A stretch of DNA of 64,000 nucleotides from Paenirhodobacter enshiensis (lineage in GTDB: Bacteria; Pseudomonadota; Alphaproteobacteria; Rhodobacterales; Rhodobacteraceae), in the NCBI RefSeq assembly GCF_000740785.1, contig NZ_JFZB01000002.1, forward strand, positions 31,125 through 95,124, in the 5' to 3' direction. A program made the position numbers and the translations under genes. Below are positions 41,645 to 51,418 of the stretch, one piece after another. The number at the start of each line of letters is the position of its first letter. The stretch's first letter is position 1. Under the pieces are notes generated by a model. The model was not told where the DNA came from, ran no database searches, and saw nothing but the letters and a program-made list of their open reading frames with translations.

Positions 41645-41722
41645 GCAAGAGGGTCCGGGGATTCGCCCGCAATTGTGATGTCAGAGCGCCCCCGGAACGG
41701 CCCGGAATACCCTTCGGATATG

Positions 41723-41753
41723 AAAACGCCCCAGCCTTGCGGCCGGGGCGTTT
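41723..41753 (-). terminator. rho-independent terminator after rpmD
   Basis: AAACGCCCC (41724-41732) pairs with GGGGCGTTT (41745-41753), with an inner GCC/GGC pairing around TTGC. On the minus strand it ends in TTTT. It would stop the rpmC-to-rpmD transcript 22 bases after rpmD. Confidence 0.8.
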
Positions 41754-41774
41754 CCGTTCAGCGGATCTGTCAGA

Positions 41775-41966
41775 TCAGCCGCGCTCTTCGATGATCTTCA
41801 CAAGGTGCGAGACCTTGTTGACCATGCCGCGAACAGCCGGGGTATCTTCCAGCTCGCGGGTGCGACGGATCTTGTTCAGGCCGAGACCCTTGAGGGTCGC
41901 GGTCTGGATGGCCGGACGGCGGGCGGCCGAAGCCACCTGCTGCACGACGATGGTTTTGTTTGCCAT
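41775..41966 (-). CDS. rpmD: 50S ribosomal protein L30
   Basis: The 63-residue protein contains the L30 pattern [32 protein letters not shown] followed by [16 protein letters not shown]. It starts 12 bases after rpsE. The transcript appears to end just after this gene, which is unusual, since rplO normally follows directly. Confidence 0.96.
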   Translation of the reverse strand: MANKTIVVQQVASAARRPAIQTATLKGLGLNKIRRTRELEDTPAVRGMVNKVSHLVKIIEERG

Positions 41967-41978
41967 CTTTCAGTCTCC

Positions 41979-42536
41979 TCAGGCTTCGGCCGATTCGGCG
42001 TCGGTCTTCGGCAGGATGTCCGCGACCTTCTTGCTACGACGCTGAGCGACGTGGCGGGGCGAGGCTTCCTTCTTCAGACCGTCAAGCGTGGCCCGGATCA
42101 TGTTGTAGGGGTTCTGCGAGCCGATAGACTTCGCAACAACGTCCTGCACACCCAGCATCTCGAAGACGGCACGCATCGGGCCGCCGGCGATGATGCCGGT
42201 ACCGGCAACGGCGGTCCGCATCACGACCTTGCCAGCGCCATGACGGCCCTCGATGTCGTGGTGCAGGGTCCGGCCGTCACGCAGCGGCACCCGAACCAGC
42301 GAGCGCTTCGCCTGTTCGGTCGCCTTGCGGATCGCTTCCGGCACTTCCTTCGCCTTGCCCTTGCCGAAGCCGACGCGACCACGCTGGTCACCGACGACGA
42401 CGAGAGCCGCGAAACCGAAGCGCTTGCCGCCCTTCACGGTCTTCGAAACACGGTTGATCGCCACGAGACGATCGGCGAATTCGGGGGTCTCTTCGCGTTC
42501 GCGACGATGGTCCCGACGATTTTCACGTTCAGCCAT
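41979..42536 (-). CDS. rpsE: 30S ribosomal protein S5
   Basis: The 185-residue protein has the S5 double-stranded RNA-binding domain ([32 protein letters not shown]) and the C-terminal [34 protein letters not shown]. The N-terminus is rich in Arg/Glu ([13 protein letters not shown]), common in alphaproteobacteria. It influences decoding accuracy. Confidence 0.97.
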   Translation of the reverse strand: MAERENRRDHRREREETPEFADRLVAINRVSKTVKGGKRFGFAALVVVGDQRGRVGFGKGKAKEVPEAIRKATEQAKRSLVRVPLRDGRTLHHDIEGRHGAGKVVMRTAVAGTGIIAGGPMRAVFEMLGVQDVVAKSIGSQNPYNMIRATLDGLKKEASPRHVAQRRSKKVADILPKTDAESAEA

Positions 42537-42546
42537 AATCGTCTCC

Positions 42547-42906
42547 TTAGAACTTCAGACCGGCTTCGCGCGCGGCGTCGGCCAGGGCCTTGATCTTCCC
42601 GTGGAACAGGAAGCCACCACGATCGAAGTAGCACTCTTCAACGCCGGCAGCCTTCGCGCGTTCCGCGATGACAGCACCGACCTTCTGAGCCGCTTCCAGG
42701 TTGTTCTTGCCAACGAAGCCCAGATCCTTTTCGAGGGTCGAGGCGGCGGCAAGGGTCACACCCTTCACGTCGTCGATCAGCTGAACGCTGATGTTCTTCG
42801 AGGAGCGATAGACCGACAGGCGCGCACGCCCGTTGGCCATCTTCCGCAGCTTGTTCCGCACGCGCAGGCGGCGCTTGAGGAACAGTTCATGTTTGTTGTT
42901 CGCCAT
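42547..42906 (-). CDS. rplR: 50S ribosomal protein L18
   Basis: The 119-residue 5S rRNA-binding protein has [35 protein letters not shown] and the C-terminal [29 protein letters not shown] chose ATG 42906; the longer frame is antisense-like. It lies 11 bases after rplF. Confidence 0.97.
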   Translation of the reverse strand: MANNKHELFLKRRLRVRNKLRKMANGRARLSVYRSSKNISVQLIDDVKGVTLAAASTLEKDLGFVGKNNLEAAQKVGAVIAERAKAAGVEECYFDRGGFLFHGKIKALADAAREAGLKF

Positions 42907-42917
42907 TTTACGCCACC

Positions 42918-43451
42918 TTACTTTTTCTTGCCTTCCTTGCGGAAGACGAACTCGCCCTTGTAGCGAATCCCCTTGCCCTTGTAGGGCTCGGGCTGACGCC
43001 ACTCGCGGATGTTCGCCGCAACCTGGCCGACCAACTGCTGGTCGATGCCTTCGACGACGATTTCCGTGTTCTTGGGCGACGTCACCGTCACGCCTTCGGG
43101 AACCTCGAAGTTCACCTCGTGCGAGTAACCCAGCGACAGCTTCAGAATCTTGCCCTGCATCGCGGCGCGGTAACCCACGCCCTGGATCTCGAGCTCTTTC
43201 TTGAAGCCGGTGGTCACGCCGATGGCGAGATTCTCGACCATCGAACGGGCCATGCCCCACTGCTGACGGGCACGCTTGGACGTGCCGCGCGGCGACACCG
43301 TGACGGTGTCCCCTTCCAGGTGCAGCGTGACGTCGTCGGTGGCGGTGAAGCTGCGGGTGCCCTTCGGGCCCTTCACTTCGATGGTCTGGCCGTCCAGCTT
43401 CGCGGAGGTACCCGCGGGCAGGTGAACCGGCTTTTTGCCAATACGAGACAT
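42918..43451 (-). CDS. rplF: 50S ribosomal protein L6
   Basis: The 177-residue protein begins [14 protein letters not shown], has the central [26 protein letters not shown] and the C-terminal [27 protein letters not shown]. It is placed near the peptidyl-transferase stalk base. ATG 43451 is the conserved start. Confidence 0.97.
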   Translation of the reverse strand: MSRIGKKPVHLPAGTSAKLDGQTIEVKGPKGTRSFTATDDVTLHLEGDTVTVSPRGTSKRARQQWGMARSMVENLAIGVTTGFKKELEIQGVGYRAAMQGKILKLSLGYSHEVNFEVPEGVTVTSPKNTEIVVEGIDQQLVGQVAANIREWRQPEPYKGKGIRYKGEFVFRKEGKKK

Positions 43452-43461
43452 GCGGACCTCC

Positions 43462-43866
43462 TTAGAACACGGTGCAGAGCACTTCACCACCAACGTTGGC
43501 AGTGCGTGCAGCCGCGTCCGTCATGACGCCTTTCGGCGTGGAGACGATCGAGATGCCCAGGCCCTGACGGACCGTCGGGATCTCCTTGACCGAGGCGTAG
43601 ACGCGACGACCGGGGGTCGAGACGCGCTTCAGCTCGCGGATCACCGGAGTACCTTCGAAGTACTTCAGCTCGATCACCAGCTCGGGAAGGCCCTTGCCGT
43701 TCTTGGCATCGACCTTTTCGTAGCCGCGGATGTAGCCCTCGGCAGCGAGCACGTCCAGAACCCAGGCGCGCAGCTTCGAAGCCGGCGTCGAGCAGGAGGA
43801 CTTGCCGCGCATCTGGGCGTTGCGGATGCGGGTCAGCATATCGCCGATAGGATCGTTCACAGACAT
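43462..43866 (-). CDS. rpsH: 30S ribosomal protein S8
   Basis: The 134-residue protein begins [24 protein letters not shown] and ends [22 protein letters not shown]. In E. coli S8 represses spc operon translation by binding near the rplE start. Here rplX and rplE overlap by one base, so that E. coli-type site is not obvious. Confidence 0.97.
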   Translation of the reverse strand: MSVNDPIGDMLTRIRNAQMRGKSSCSTPASKLRAWVLDVLAAEGYIRGYEKVDAKNGKGLPELVIELKYFEGTPVIRELKRVSTPGRRVYASVKEIPTVRQGLGISIVSTPKGVMTDAAARTANVGGEVLCTVF

Positions 43867-43878
43867 TTCAGAACTCCC

Positions 43879-44184
43879 TTACCAGCTCGACTTCACCATG
43901 CCCGGGATCTGGCCGAACGATGCCAGATCGCGCAGCATGATACGCGACAGTTTCAGCTTACGGTAGTAAGCGTGGGGACGGCCGGTGAGCTGGCAGCGGT
44001 TGTGCAGCCGGGTCGCCGACGAGTTGCGGGGCAGTTCCGCCAGTTTCAGAGTCGCCTTGAAGCGATCTTCCATCGGCTTGGACTGGTCTTCGATGATCGC
44101 CTTCAGCGAGGCACGCTTGGCGGCGAACTTGTTCACCAGCTTCGCGCGCTTCACTTCGCGTTCAACCATGGATTTCTTGGCCAT
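43879..44184 (-). CDS. rpsN: 30S ribosomal protein S14 (zinc-free type)
   Basis: The 101-residue protein is the long form without the CxxC zinc motifs: [30 protein letters not shown], ending [36 protein letters not shown]. It lies between rplE and rpsH as usual. Confidence 0.97.
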   Translation of the reverse strand: MAKKSMVEREVKRAKLVNKFAAKRASLKAIIEDQSKPMEDRFKATLKLAELPRNSSATRLHNRCQLTGRPHAYYRKLKLSRIMLRDLASFGQIPGMVKSSW

Positions 44185-44200
44185 TGGGTCCTCTTCGCGA

Positions 44201-44761
44201 TCAGCTGTTGAACGGCATGTTGAAATGCTTCAACAGCGCCTTGGCTTCCGCGTCCACATGGGTGGTGGTGCAGATGATGATGTCCATGCCGAGAACTTCG
44301 TCGACCTTGTCGAACTCGATCTCGGGGAACACGATGTGCTCTTTCAGGCCCATCGCGTAGTTGCCACGGCCGTCGAACGAGGTGCCCTTCACGCCGCGGA
44401 AGTCGCGGACGCGCGGCATGGCCACGTTGATGAGACGGTCGAGGAACTCATACATCGCGGCGCGACGCAGAGTGACCTTGCAGCCGAGCGGCATCTCTTC
44501 ACGAACGCGGAAGCCGGCGACCGACTTCTTGGCGTGGGTGATGACAGCCTTCTGACCGGCGATGAGCGACAGCTCCTCAGCGGCCTGCTTGACCTTCTTG
44601 GTGTCCTTCACGGCTTCGCCGACACCCATGTTGATCACGATCTTGTCCAGACGCGGGATCATCATGTCGTTCTTGAAGCCGAACTCTTCCTTCATGGCCG
44701 CACGGATGGTCTCATCGTACAGCTTTTTCAGGCGGGGCGTGTAGGTGGTAGCGTCGAGCAT
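44201..44761 (-). CDS. rplE: 50S ribosomal protein L5
   Basis: The 186-residue 5S rRNA-binding protein has [49 protein letters not shown] and [30 protein letters not shown]. Its ATG shares one base with the rplX stop (TGATG), giving translational coupling. Confidence 0.97.
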   Translation of the reverse strand: MLDATTYTPRLKKLYDETIRAAMKEEFGFKNDMMIPRLDKIVINMGVGEAVKDTKKVKQAAEELSLIAGQKAVITHAKKSVAGFRVREEMPLGCKVTLRRAAMYEFLDRLINVAMPRVRDFRGVKGTSFDGRGNYAMGLKEHIVFPEIEFDKVDEVLGMDIIICTTTHVDAEAKALLKHFNMPFNS

Positions 44762-45066
44762 CAGATCGCCTCCCCGGTGGTCTTGGCGAAACGGACCTTC
44801 TTGCCGTCTTCCACACGGAAGCCGACGCGGGTCGCCTTGCCGTTGGCGTCGATCAGCGCCAAGTTCGACAGGTCGATCGGCATCGCCTTCGCGACGCGGC
44901 CACCCTGCGAGGTCTGGGTCTGACGCGTGTGACGGATGGCGGTGTTCACGCCTTCGACCACGGCCTTGTTGTCCTTCGGCAGAACCGAGGTGATCTCGCC
45001 CTGCTTGCCCTTGTCCTTGCCGGCAAGGACGACGACCTTGTCGCCTTTACGGAGTTTCGCGGCCAT
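44761..45066 (-). CDS. rplX: 50S ribosomal protein L24
   Basis: The 101-residue protein has the KOW motif [26 protein letters not shown] and later [35 protein letters not shown]. It initiates 50S assembly. It overlaps rplN by one base (TAATG) and rplE by one base. Confidence 0.97.
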   Translation of the reverse strand: MAAKLRKGDKVVVLAGKDKGKQGEITSVLPKDNKAVVEGVNTAIRHTRQTQTSQGGRVAKAMPIDLSNLALIDANGKATRVGFRVEDGKKVRFAKTTGEAI

Positions 45067-45434
45067 TACAGCACCTCCGGAGCAAGCGAGATGATCTTCA
45101 TGTAGTTCTTCGCACGAAGCTCACGAACGACCGGCCCGAAGATACGGGTGCCGACCGGCTCGCCATTGTTGTTGATGAGAACGGCGGCGTTGCGATCGAA
45201 ACGGATCGACGTGCCATCCTCGCGACGGACTTCCTTGGCGGTGCGAACGACGACGGCCTTACGCACGTCACCCTTCTTCACACGACCCTTCGGAATCGCC
45301 TCCTTGACCGACACCACGATGATGTCGCCCACGGATGCATAGCGGCGATGCGAGCCGCCAAGAACCTTGATGCACTGAACTTTCCGGGCACCGGAATTGT
45401 CAGCCACATCCAGATTGGTCTGCATCTGGATCAT
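45066..45434 (-). CDS. rplN: 50S ribosomal protein L14
   Basis: The 122-residue protein begins [37 protein letters not shown] and ends [24 protein letters not shown], standard L14. It lies 75 bases after rpsQ. Confidence 0.97.
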   Translation of the reverse strand: MIQMQTNLDVADNSGARKVQCIKVLGGSHRRYASVGDIIVVSVKEAIPKGRVKKGDVRKAVVVRTAKEVRREDGTSIRFDRNAAVLINNNGEPVGTRIFGPVVRELRAKNYMKIISLAPEVL

Positions 45435-45509
45435 AGGGTTACTCCCGACCTTTGAGAACTAGTCCCAGGGTTTCGACAAACTGTCGTTTGTCGCCGGGCC
45501 TGAACGAAT

Positions 45510-45743
45510 TCAGGCTTCGACGACAACCGTCCAGCGTTTCGTTTTCGAGATCGGCGCGCACTCTTCGATGCGAACGGTGTCACCGACCTTGAAAGTGTTT
45601 TCCGCGTCATGGGCGCGGTATTTCTTCGACGAACGCACCGTCTTCTGGAAGAGCGGGTGCTTGAAGCGGCGTTCCACGAGCACGGTGACCGTCTGGTCGT
45701 TCTTGTCCGAGGTGACGACGCCTTGAAGGATACGTTTGGGCAT
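45510..45743 (-). CDS. rpsQ: 30S ribosomal protein S17
   Basis: The 77-residue OB-fold protein begins [46 protein letters not shown] and continues [21 protein letters not shown]. It lies 11 bases after rpmC. Confidence 0.97.
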   Translation of the reverse strand: MPKRILQGVVTSDKNDQTVTVLVERRFKHPLFQKTVRSSKKYRAHDAENTFKVGDTVRIEECAPISKTKRWTVVVEA

Positions 45744-45754
45744 CGGAAGACTCC

Positions 45755-45955
45755 TTACTTCGCGGCTTCAGCGGCTTTGGCGTTCAGCACCGTCTGCACA
45801 CGGGCCACGTCCTTGCGGACAGCGCGCACGCGGGCGGTGTTCTCGAGCTGGCCGGTGGCCTGCTGGAAGCGGAGGTTGAAGGCTTCCTTTTTCAGCGCAA
45901 TGAGCTGATCGCGGAGCTCATCAGGCGTCTTCGCCTTGAGTTCTTGGGCTTTCAT
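45755..45955 (-). CDS. rpmC: 50S ribosomal protein L29
   Basis: The 66-residue two-helix protein begins [55 protein letters not shown] 45955 is the conserved start; GGATCC precedes it. In most bacteria rplP lies directly upstream, but here rpmC is first in the transcript, with its own promoter and an 80-base leader. Confidence 0.96.
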   Translation of the reverse strand: MKAQELKAKTPDELRDQLIALKKEAFNLRFQQATGQLENTARVRAVRKDVARVQTVLNAKAAEAAK

Positions 45956-45973
45956 CCCAGGATCCTTTCTTGG

Positions 45974-46034
45974 CACCAGAGGGCCCGCTTGGGTGACCCT
46001 ATGTCTGGTGGGTTATGTCTGTCGGCAGGCCGAC
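45974..46034 (-). promoter_or_regulatory. structured leader upstream of rpmC
   Basis: CACCAGA (45974-45980) and TCTGGTG (46004-46010) pair around an inner GGG-tga-CCC. A second short repeat, GTCGGC-ag-GCCGAC, spans 46021-46034 near the expected transcription start. The leader could carry an r-protein autoregulatory site, but it does not match one that I know. Confidence 0.45.
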
Positions 46035-46040
46035 CCGCGG

Positions 46041-46069
46041 GCCATAGCACCGCCCCCCCGTTCACGCAA
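46041..46069 (-). promoter_or_regulatory. candidate promoter of the rpmC (spc) operon
   Basis: On the minus strand: -35 TTGCGT (46069-46064), 17-base spacer, -10 TATGGC (46046-46041), about 86 bases before the rpmC start. Confidence 0.55.
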
Positions 46070-46150
46070 GCGGATTCGCCCAATGTTTCTTGAGAAAATC
46101 CGCGGCGGCGAGTCCGGGGCGGAATCCGCGCCGCCCCGGACCTCCGGCCA

Positions 46151-46190
46151 GAAGAAAGCCCCCGGAACCGCGGCTCCGGGGGCTTTCTTC
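46151..46190 (-). terminator. terminator after the DASS transporter gene
   Basis: A 16-bp perfect stem (46151-46166 with 46175-46190) with an eight-base loop and A/T-rich outer pairs. It sits between the transporter stop (46217) and the rpmC promoter and isolates the ribosomal operon. Confidence 0.8.
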
Positions 46191-46216
46191 GGTCACGGGT
46201 CCGTCCGGCGAGGGAC

Positions 46217-47722
46217 TCACCAGTAGCCGAGAACCTTCCACCACAGCCCGCCCGCGACGGCGAAGACCGCGAGTTCGACCAGGCACATCAGCAGACCGAC
46301 CGCCCACCAGCGCTCCATCGAGACATAGCCGCTGCCGAAGATGATCGGCGAGGTGCCGGTGGCGTAATGGGTCAGCGTCATCATCAGGCTCGACGCCGCG
46401 ATCATCATCAGCATGTAGAAGCCGACGTATTCCGCCGGGATCAGCGCCGCGCCGACGGTCAGCAGCGCCATCATCATCGCGCTGATATGCGCCGTGGTCG
46501 AGGCGAATATGTAATGCGTCAGCGTGAACACCAGCACCAGCACCGTCGCGGCCATCCCCCAGCTCATGCCCGAGGACGCGATCCCCCCCTGCACCAGATT
46601 GGAGAACCAGGTGATCACGCCGAGCTTGTTCAGCTCCTCCGCCATCATCACCAGCGCGCCGAACCAGATCAGCGTGTCCCAGGCGCTTTTCTCGCCCAGC
46701 ACGTCCTGCCAGTCGATGGTGCCGGTGATCAGCAGCACGAACAGCCCGACCAGCGCCACCGCCGTCGCATCCATCGTCCAGGCGGAACCGAAGATCATCG
46801 CCGGCACGTTCGCCCAGAGCAGCAGCAGCAGACCGAAGGTCGCCAGCATGATCCCCTCGCGATGGGTCACCGGGCCCATCTGCTTCAGTTCGGATTTCGC
46901 GAAGGTCACGGCATCGGGCGTATGCTTCAGCTCGGGCGGCGAGACCAGGTAGATCACCAGCGGCATCACCAGGAGCGCGATCAGCCCCGGCACCAGCATC
47001 GCCGTGGCCCAGTCCATCCAGCTCAGGTCGATCTTGCCGCCGGTCGCCTTGGTCACGAAGCTCTGCACCAGCGGGTTCGGCGCGGTCGCGGTGATGAACA
47101 TCGCCGAGGTGATCGGGTTGGCGTGATAGTTGACCAGCGCCAGATAGGTGCCGACCTTCTTCTCCGTCCCCTTGGCGGGGTCCGAGCCGAAGGCATTGGC
47201 GATCGACTTCATGATCGGGTGCATCACGCCGCCGCCGCGCGCGGTGTTCGACGGCATCACCGGCGAGAGCAGGAACTCGCACAGCGTCAGCCCGTAACCG
47301 ATGCCGATGGTCCGCTTGCCGAGGGCTGCGATGAACAGCATCCCCAGCCGCCGGCCGAGCCCGGTCTTCTTCAGCCCGAGCGAGATCAGGATCGAGATCA
47401 CGATCAGCCAGATCAGCGGGTTCGAGAAGCTCGACAGCGCATCGCTCACCGCGCCCTTCGAGGTCGGCGAAGTCACCTTGCTGATCGTCATGACGGTCAT
47501 CGCCATCAGCGCCATCACCCCGATCGGCATGACCTTGAGGATGATCGCCACGATGGTGGTCAGGAAGATCGCCAGCATGTCCCAGCCGTTGGGCGTCAGC
47601 CCTTCGGGCACCGGCAGCGCCAGCAGCACGACCAGAACCACCGTGGTGATCGCCGCCGGGATCGGACGGAACGGGACCGCCTCGCGGATATGCTGGATGA
47701 GGGATGCGATACGCCCGGACAT
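46217..47722 (-). CDS. DASS (SLC13) family anion transporter
   Basis: The 501-residue protein has 11 to 13 hydrophobic segments. The paired family motifs are MPSNTARGGGVMHPI and ITATAPNPLVQSF. This family exchanges or symports di- and tricarboxylates such as malate, succinate, 2-oxoglutarate or citrate, and plant-type 2-oxoglutarate/malate translocators look most similar to it. Start ATG 47722 follows CAGGAG. No metabolic gene next to it identifies the substrate. Confidence 0.88.
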   Translation of the reverse strand: MSGRIASLIQHIREAVPFRPIPAAITTVVLVVLLALPVPEGLTPNGWDMLAIFLTTIVAIILKVMPIGVMALMAMTVMTISKVTSPTSKGAVSDALSSFSNPLIWLIVISILISLGLKKTGLGRRLGMLFIAALGKRTIGIGYGLTLCEFLLSPVMPSNTARGGGVMHPIMKSIANAFGSDPAKGTEKKVGTYLALVNYHANPITSAMFITATAPNPLVQSFVTKATGGKIDLSWMDWATAMLVPGLIALLVMPLVIYLVSPPELKHTPDAVTFAKSELKQMGPVTHREGIMLATFGLLLLLWANVPAMIFGSAWTMDATAVALVGLFVLLITGTIDWQDVLGEKSAWDTLIWFGALVMMAEELNKLGVITWFSNLVQGGIASSGMSWGMAATVLVLVFTLTHYIFASTTAHISAMMMALLTVGAALIPAEYVGFYMLMMIAASSLMMTLTHYATGTSPIIFGSGYVSMERWWAVGLLMCLVELAVFAVAGGLWWKVLGYW

Positions 47723-47795
47723 GGCAACTCCTGCTGATGGCCTGCTCTTCGCGGTCAGCGGTGCCACCTTGCGCCGGGATGGTCAAGAGAATGTG

Positions 47796-47821
47796 AAAAG
47801 AGGGGGCAAGGCCCCCTCTTT
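47796..47821 (-). terminator. rho-independent terminator of argF
   Basis: An 11-bp perfect stem AAAGAGGGGGC / GCCCCCTCTTT (47797-47807 with 47811-47821) around AAG, with TTTT on the minus strand. It lies 45 bases after argF. Confidence 0.88.
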
Positions 47822-47865
47822 CCGTAACATCATGCCCGTGACGTCACGTCAGTGACAGGTCGCGC

Positions 47866-48792
47866 TCACTTGCCGAAGCACCAGCGCATCACCGCCTTCT
47901 GGGCGTGCAGACGGTTCTCGGCCTCGTCGAAGATCACCGAATGCGGGCCGTCCATCACCGCCGAGGTCGCCTCGTCGTTGCGATGCGCCGGCAGGCAGTG
48001 CATGAACAGCGCGTCGGGCTTGGCGTGCGACATCAGCTCTTCGTTGACCTGATAGGCGCGCAGCAGGTTGTGACGCCGCTCCTTCGCCGATTCCGGATCG
48101 TGCATCGACACCCAGGTGTCGGTGACCACCAGATCGGCGCCCGAGACCGCCTTCGCCGGATCGCGCTCGATCTCGACGTTGACGCCCTTCGAGCGCGCGA
48201 AGTCGATCCATTCGCGCTCGGGGTCCAGAACCTGCGGCCCGGTAAAGGTGAAATCGAAGCCGAACTGGCCCGCCGCATGGAGGAACGAGGCGCAGACGTT
48301 GTTGCCGTCGCCCGACCACACCACCTTGCGCCCCCTGATCGGGCCGCGGTGTTCCTCATAGGTCACGATATCGGCCATGATCTGGCACGGATGGGTGCGG
48401 TTGGTCAGCCCGTTGATGACCGGAACCGAGGCGTATTCCGCCATCTCCTGCAAGGTCGCTTCCTCGAAGGTGCGGATCATGATCATGTCGACATAGCGCG
48501 ACAGCACCCGCGCGGTGTCGGCGATGGTCTCGCCATGGCCGAGCTGCATCTCCTTGCCGGAGAGCACCATGGTCTGCCCGCCCATCTGCCGCACGCCGAC
48601 GTCGAAGGACACGCGCGTCCGGGTCGAGGGCTTTTCGAAGATCAGCGCGACCATCTTGCCGGCAAGCGGCAGATCGTCGTCAAGCTCGCCTTTCGAACGG
48701 CCCTTGCGGGCGTCCTTCATCGCGCGGGCCGAGTCGATCATGTGCCGCAGGTCTTCGGCGCTGGTGGTATGGATGTCGAGAAAATTGGGCAT
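47866..48792 (-). CDS. argF: ornithine carbamoyltransferase
   Basis: The 308-residue enzyme joins carbamoyl phosphate to ornithine to give citrulline. It shows the carbamoyl-phosphate loop STRTR at 56-60, HPCQ at 134-137, DTWVSM for the ornithine site and HCLPAHR near the end. It follows argD with a 96-base gap, forming an argDF unit. Confidence 0.96.
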   Translation of the reverse strand: MPNFLDIHTTSAEDLRHMIDSARAMKDARKGRSKGELDDDLPLAGKMVALIFEKPSTRTRVSFDVGVRQMGGQTMVLSGKEMQLGHGETIADTARVLSRYVDMIMIRTFEEATLQEMAEYASVPVINGLTNRTHPCQIMADIVTYEEHRGPIRGRKVVWSGDGNNVCASFLHAAGQFGFDFTFTGPQVLDPEREWIDFARSKGVNVEIERDPAKAVSGADLVVTDTWVSMHDPESAKERRHNLLRAYQVNEELMSHAKPDALFMHCLPAHRNDEATSAVMDGPHSVIFDEAENRLHAQKAVMRWCFGK

Positions 48793-48888
48793 CTGTAAGG
48801 TCTTTCGTGGCGTTTATGGCTTGGCGCGTCAGGCCGGGACCGGGCGATGTCTCGCACACGGGCCCCGGCCTCGCGGGCCGTATGGCGA

Positions 48889-50070
48889 TCAGGCGGCCTT
48901 GCCGTCGATGGCGGCGGCGGCGCGGTCGAGGCGGGCGATGGCCTCGGCGATCTCCTCGTCGGGGATGTTCAAAGCCGGCAGCAGACGCAGCACGTTATGC
49001 GCGGCCGGAACCGTCAGCAGGTTCTGCTCGTAACCCGCCGCGACGACCTCGGTCGGCGCGACCTTGCACTGCAGACCCAGCAGCAGCCCCTGGCCGTGGA
49101 CGTCCTCGAACACCTCGGGATGCGCCGCGACCAGCCCTTCGAGCTTTTGGCGCATCAGACCGCCCTTGCGGTTGACCTCGGCGAGGAACTCGGGCGTCGC
49201 CACGATCTCCATCACCTTCGCGCCGACCGCACAGCCGAGCGGGTTGCCGCCATAGGTCGAGCCATGCGTGCCGAGCGTCATGCCCTGCGCCGCATCCTCG
49301 GTGGCAAGCACCGCGCCGAGCGGGAAGCCCCCGCCGATGCCCTTCGCCACCATCATGATATCTGGCGTGACGCCGGCCCATTCATGGGCGAACAGCTTGC
49401 CCGTGCGCCCCATGCCGCATTGCACCTCGTCGAAGATCAGCAGGCAGCCGGTCTCTTCCGAGATCTGCTTCAGCGCCTTCAGGAAGGCGTCGCCCGCCGG
49501 ACGGATACCGCCCTCGCCCTGCACCGGCTCCAGCATGATGGCGCAGGTCTTGTCGCTGACCGCTGCCTTCACCGCATCCAGATCCTGCCACGCCACATGG
49601 GTGAAGCCGGGCAGCAGCGGGCCGAAGCCCTTGGTCATCTTCTCGCCGCCCGAGGCCGCGATCGCCGCCGAGGACCGGCCGTGGAACGCCCCCTCGAAGG
49701 TGATGATCTCGTAACGATCCGGCTGGCCCTTGGTATACCAGTATTTCCGCGCCATCTTGATCGCCAGCTCCGCCGCCTCGGTGCCCGAGTTGGTGAAGAA
49801 CACGGTGTCCGCGAAGGTCTTGTCGACCAGCATGTCCGCCAGCCGCTGCTGGTTCGGGATCTCGTAGAGGTTCGAGACATGCCACAGCTTCTGCGCCTGT
49901 TCGGTCAGCGTCTCGACCAGTTCCGGCGCGGCATGGCCGAGGCAGTTCACCGCGATCCCGGCCCCGAGGTCGAGGTATCGGGTGCCGTCTGCCGTCTCCA
50001 GCCAGCTGCCCGCGCCTTTGACGAAGGCGAGCGGCGCGCGATTGTATGTCGGCAGGACGGAGGAAATCAT
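48889..50070 (-). CDS. argD: acetylornithine/succinyldiaminopimelate aminotransferase
   Basis: The 393-residue class III aminotransferase uses glutamate to aminate N-acetylglutamate semialdehyde. PLP is bound by Lys243 in MVAKGIGGGFP. Also visible are NSGTEAAELAIKMAR, FEGAFHGRS, EPVQGEGGI and FDEVQCGMGRTG. ATG 50070 follows a GGAGG site. Placement before argF supports the arginine role. Confidence 0.95.
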   Translation of the reverse strand: MISSVLPTYNRAPLAFVKGAGSWLETADGTRYLDLGAGIAVNCLGHAAPELVETLTEQAQKLWHVSNLYEIPNQQRLADMLVDKTFADTVFFTNSGTEAAELAIKMARKYWYTKGQPDRYEIITFEGAFHGRSSAAIAASGGEKMTKGFGPLLPGFTHVAWQDLDAVKAAVSDKTCAIMLEPVQGEGGIRPAGDAFLKALKQISEETGCLLIFDEVQCGMGRTGKLFAHEWAGVTPDIMMVAKGIGGGFPLGAVLATEDAAQGMTLGTHGSTYGGNPLGCAVGAKVMEIVATPEFLAEVNRKGGLMRQKLEGLVAAHPEVFEDVHGQGLLLGLQCKVAPTEVVAAGYEQNLLTVPAAHNVLRLLPALNIPDEEIAEAIARLDRAAAAIDGKAA

Positions 50071-50436
50071 GATGTGTCTCCAGATGGGAAGGCCAAGGGG
50101 TGCCCGAGGCCCGAAGGGCTGTCAACGCCTGATGCCCGATGAAACGGAACGCAGGCAGGGAAAACGGGGAAGTCTTGGAGGGGGACGTGGCGGCAGTGCC
50201 GGCACGGATGATCGGACGTCAGGCGCTCAGCGGCGACGTCGGATAGGGGCGATATGGGCGTTCCTTGCGATCATTCCGGCCGGTTAACGGAATTGCCTCC
50301 GCGAGTCAAAGAAAATGCAGGCACATGCGGAACTGGCCCCACCCGAAGTTGCGAAATGGCCTCATCGCCGCGCGCGGCCCGCTTGACGCCTGCACCGCTT
50401 CGCGTCATGGCAGGATCAAAGCCGAAAGGACCGATC
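50071..50436. other. intergenic region, 366 bases, argD / prmA divergent
   Basis: No gene is supported. TTGACA-like hexamers occur on both strands (about 50128-50133 minus for argD, TTGACG at about 50391 plus for prmA), but neither has a fitting -10. No ARG-box-like AT-rich palindrome is visible. Confidence 0.45.
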
Positions 50437-51306
50437 ATGCCCACCTTCACCGCCTTCACGACGCTTTCCGACCGCGATCAGGCCGAGGCTCTGGCCGAAC
50501 TGGTCGAGGGGCTCGATCCCGCGCCCTATGGCGTCGGCGTGTTCGAAATCGAGGACGGCTCGGGCATGTGGGAAGTGGGCTCGTATTTCCTGGCCGAACC
50601 CGATTCCATCGTGCTCGACCTGCTGGCGTTGTCGCATGGCGCGGCGCCCTTCGCGGTGTCCGAACTGCCGGAAACCGACTGGGTGGCCCATGTCCGGCGC
50701 GAGCTGTCGCCGGTCGAGGCCGGGCGGTTCTTCGTCTATGGCAGCCACGACGCCGACAAGGTGCCCGCGGACAGCATCCCGCTGCTGATCGAGGCCGCGA
50801 TGGCCTTCGGCACCGGCCATCACGGCACCACGCTCGGCTGCCTGACCGCGCTCGACGCGCTGGCGACTTCCGGAGTGCACGCGAAGAACACCGTCGATAT
50901 CGGCTGCGGCACCGCGGTTCTCGGCATGGCCGCGGCGCGGATCTGGCCCGAGCATGTCCTCGCCTCCGACATCGACCCGGTGGCGGTCGAGACCGCTGCG
51001 GCGAACGTGACGGCGAACGGACTCGAAGGCCGGGTGACCTGCCTCGAAGCCGCCGGTTTCGGGCACCCGCAGCTGATCGCCGCCGCGCCCTACGATCTGA
51101 TCTTCGCCAATATCCTCAAGGCGCCGCTGATCGGGCTCGCCCCCGATATGGGGCGCTATTGCGCGCCGGGCGGTCACGTGATCCTGTCGGGCATCCTGAA
51201 CGAGCAGGCCGATGACGTGATCGCCGCCTACCTGCCGCAGGGCTTCGAACTCGCCTCGCGCAAGAGCTTCGGCGACTGGACCACGCTGGTGATGCGCCGC
51301 CTCTGA
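50437..51306 (+). CDS. prmA: ribosomal protein L11 methyltransferase-like protein
   Basis: The 289-residue protein has an N-terminal substrate-binding part (DPAPYGVGVFEIEDGSG) and a C-terminal SAM fold: FGTGHHGTTLGCLTALD, VDIGCGTAVLGMAA and the catalytic-site FANILKAPLIGLAPD. PrmA trimethylates L11. I chose ATG 50437, before MPTFTAFTTLS; upstream residues are not conserved. Confidence 0.92.
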   Translation: MPTFTAFTTLSDRDQAEALAELVEGLDPAPYGVGVFEIEDGSGMWEVGSYFLAEPDSIVLDLLALSHGAAPFAVSELPETDWVAHVRRELSPVEAGRFFVYGSHDADKVPADSIPLLIEAAMAFGTGHHGTTLGCLTALDALATSGVHAKNTVDIGCGTAVLGMAAARIWPEHVLASDIDPVAVETAAANVTANGLEGRVTCLEAAGFGHPQLIAAAPYDLIFANILKAPLIGLAPDMGRYCAPGGHVILSGILNEQADDVIAAYLPQGFELASRKSFGDWTTLVMRRL

Positions 51307-51418
51307 GGCGCCTGCCCGGGGGGGCGGGCGAAGACCCGCTCCCGGACAAAATCCCCAACTATGAAAGGGCCGCACGCGTCGGTATGATCCTTGCATTACC
51401 AGTTCGGGATGTCACCCC

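Noticed and set aside
46367..47737. A 456-codon plus-strand frame opposite the DASS transporter
   Set aside because: Composition (His, Arg, Gln, Asp) is that of an antisense of membrane-protein codons. The transporter itself is clearly real.
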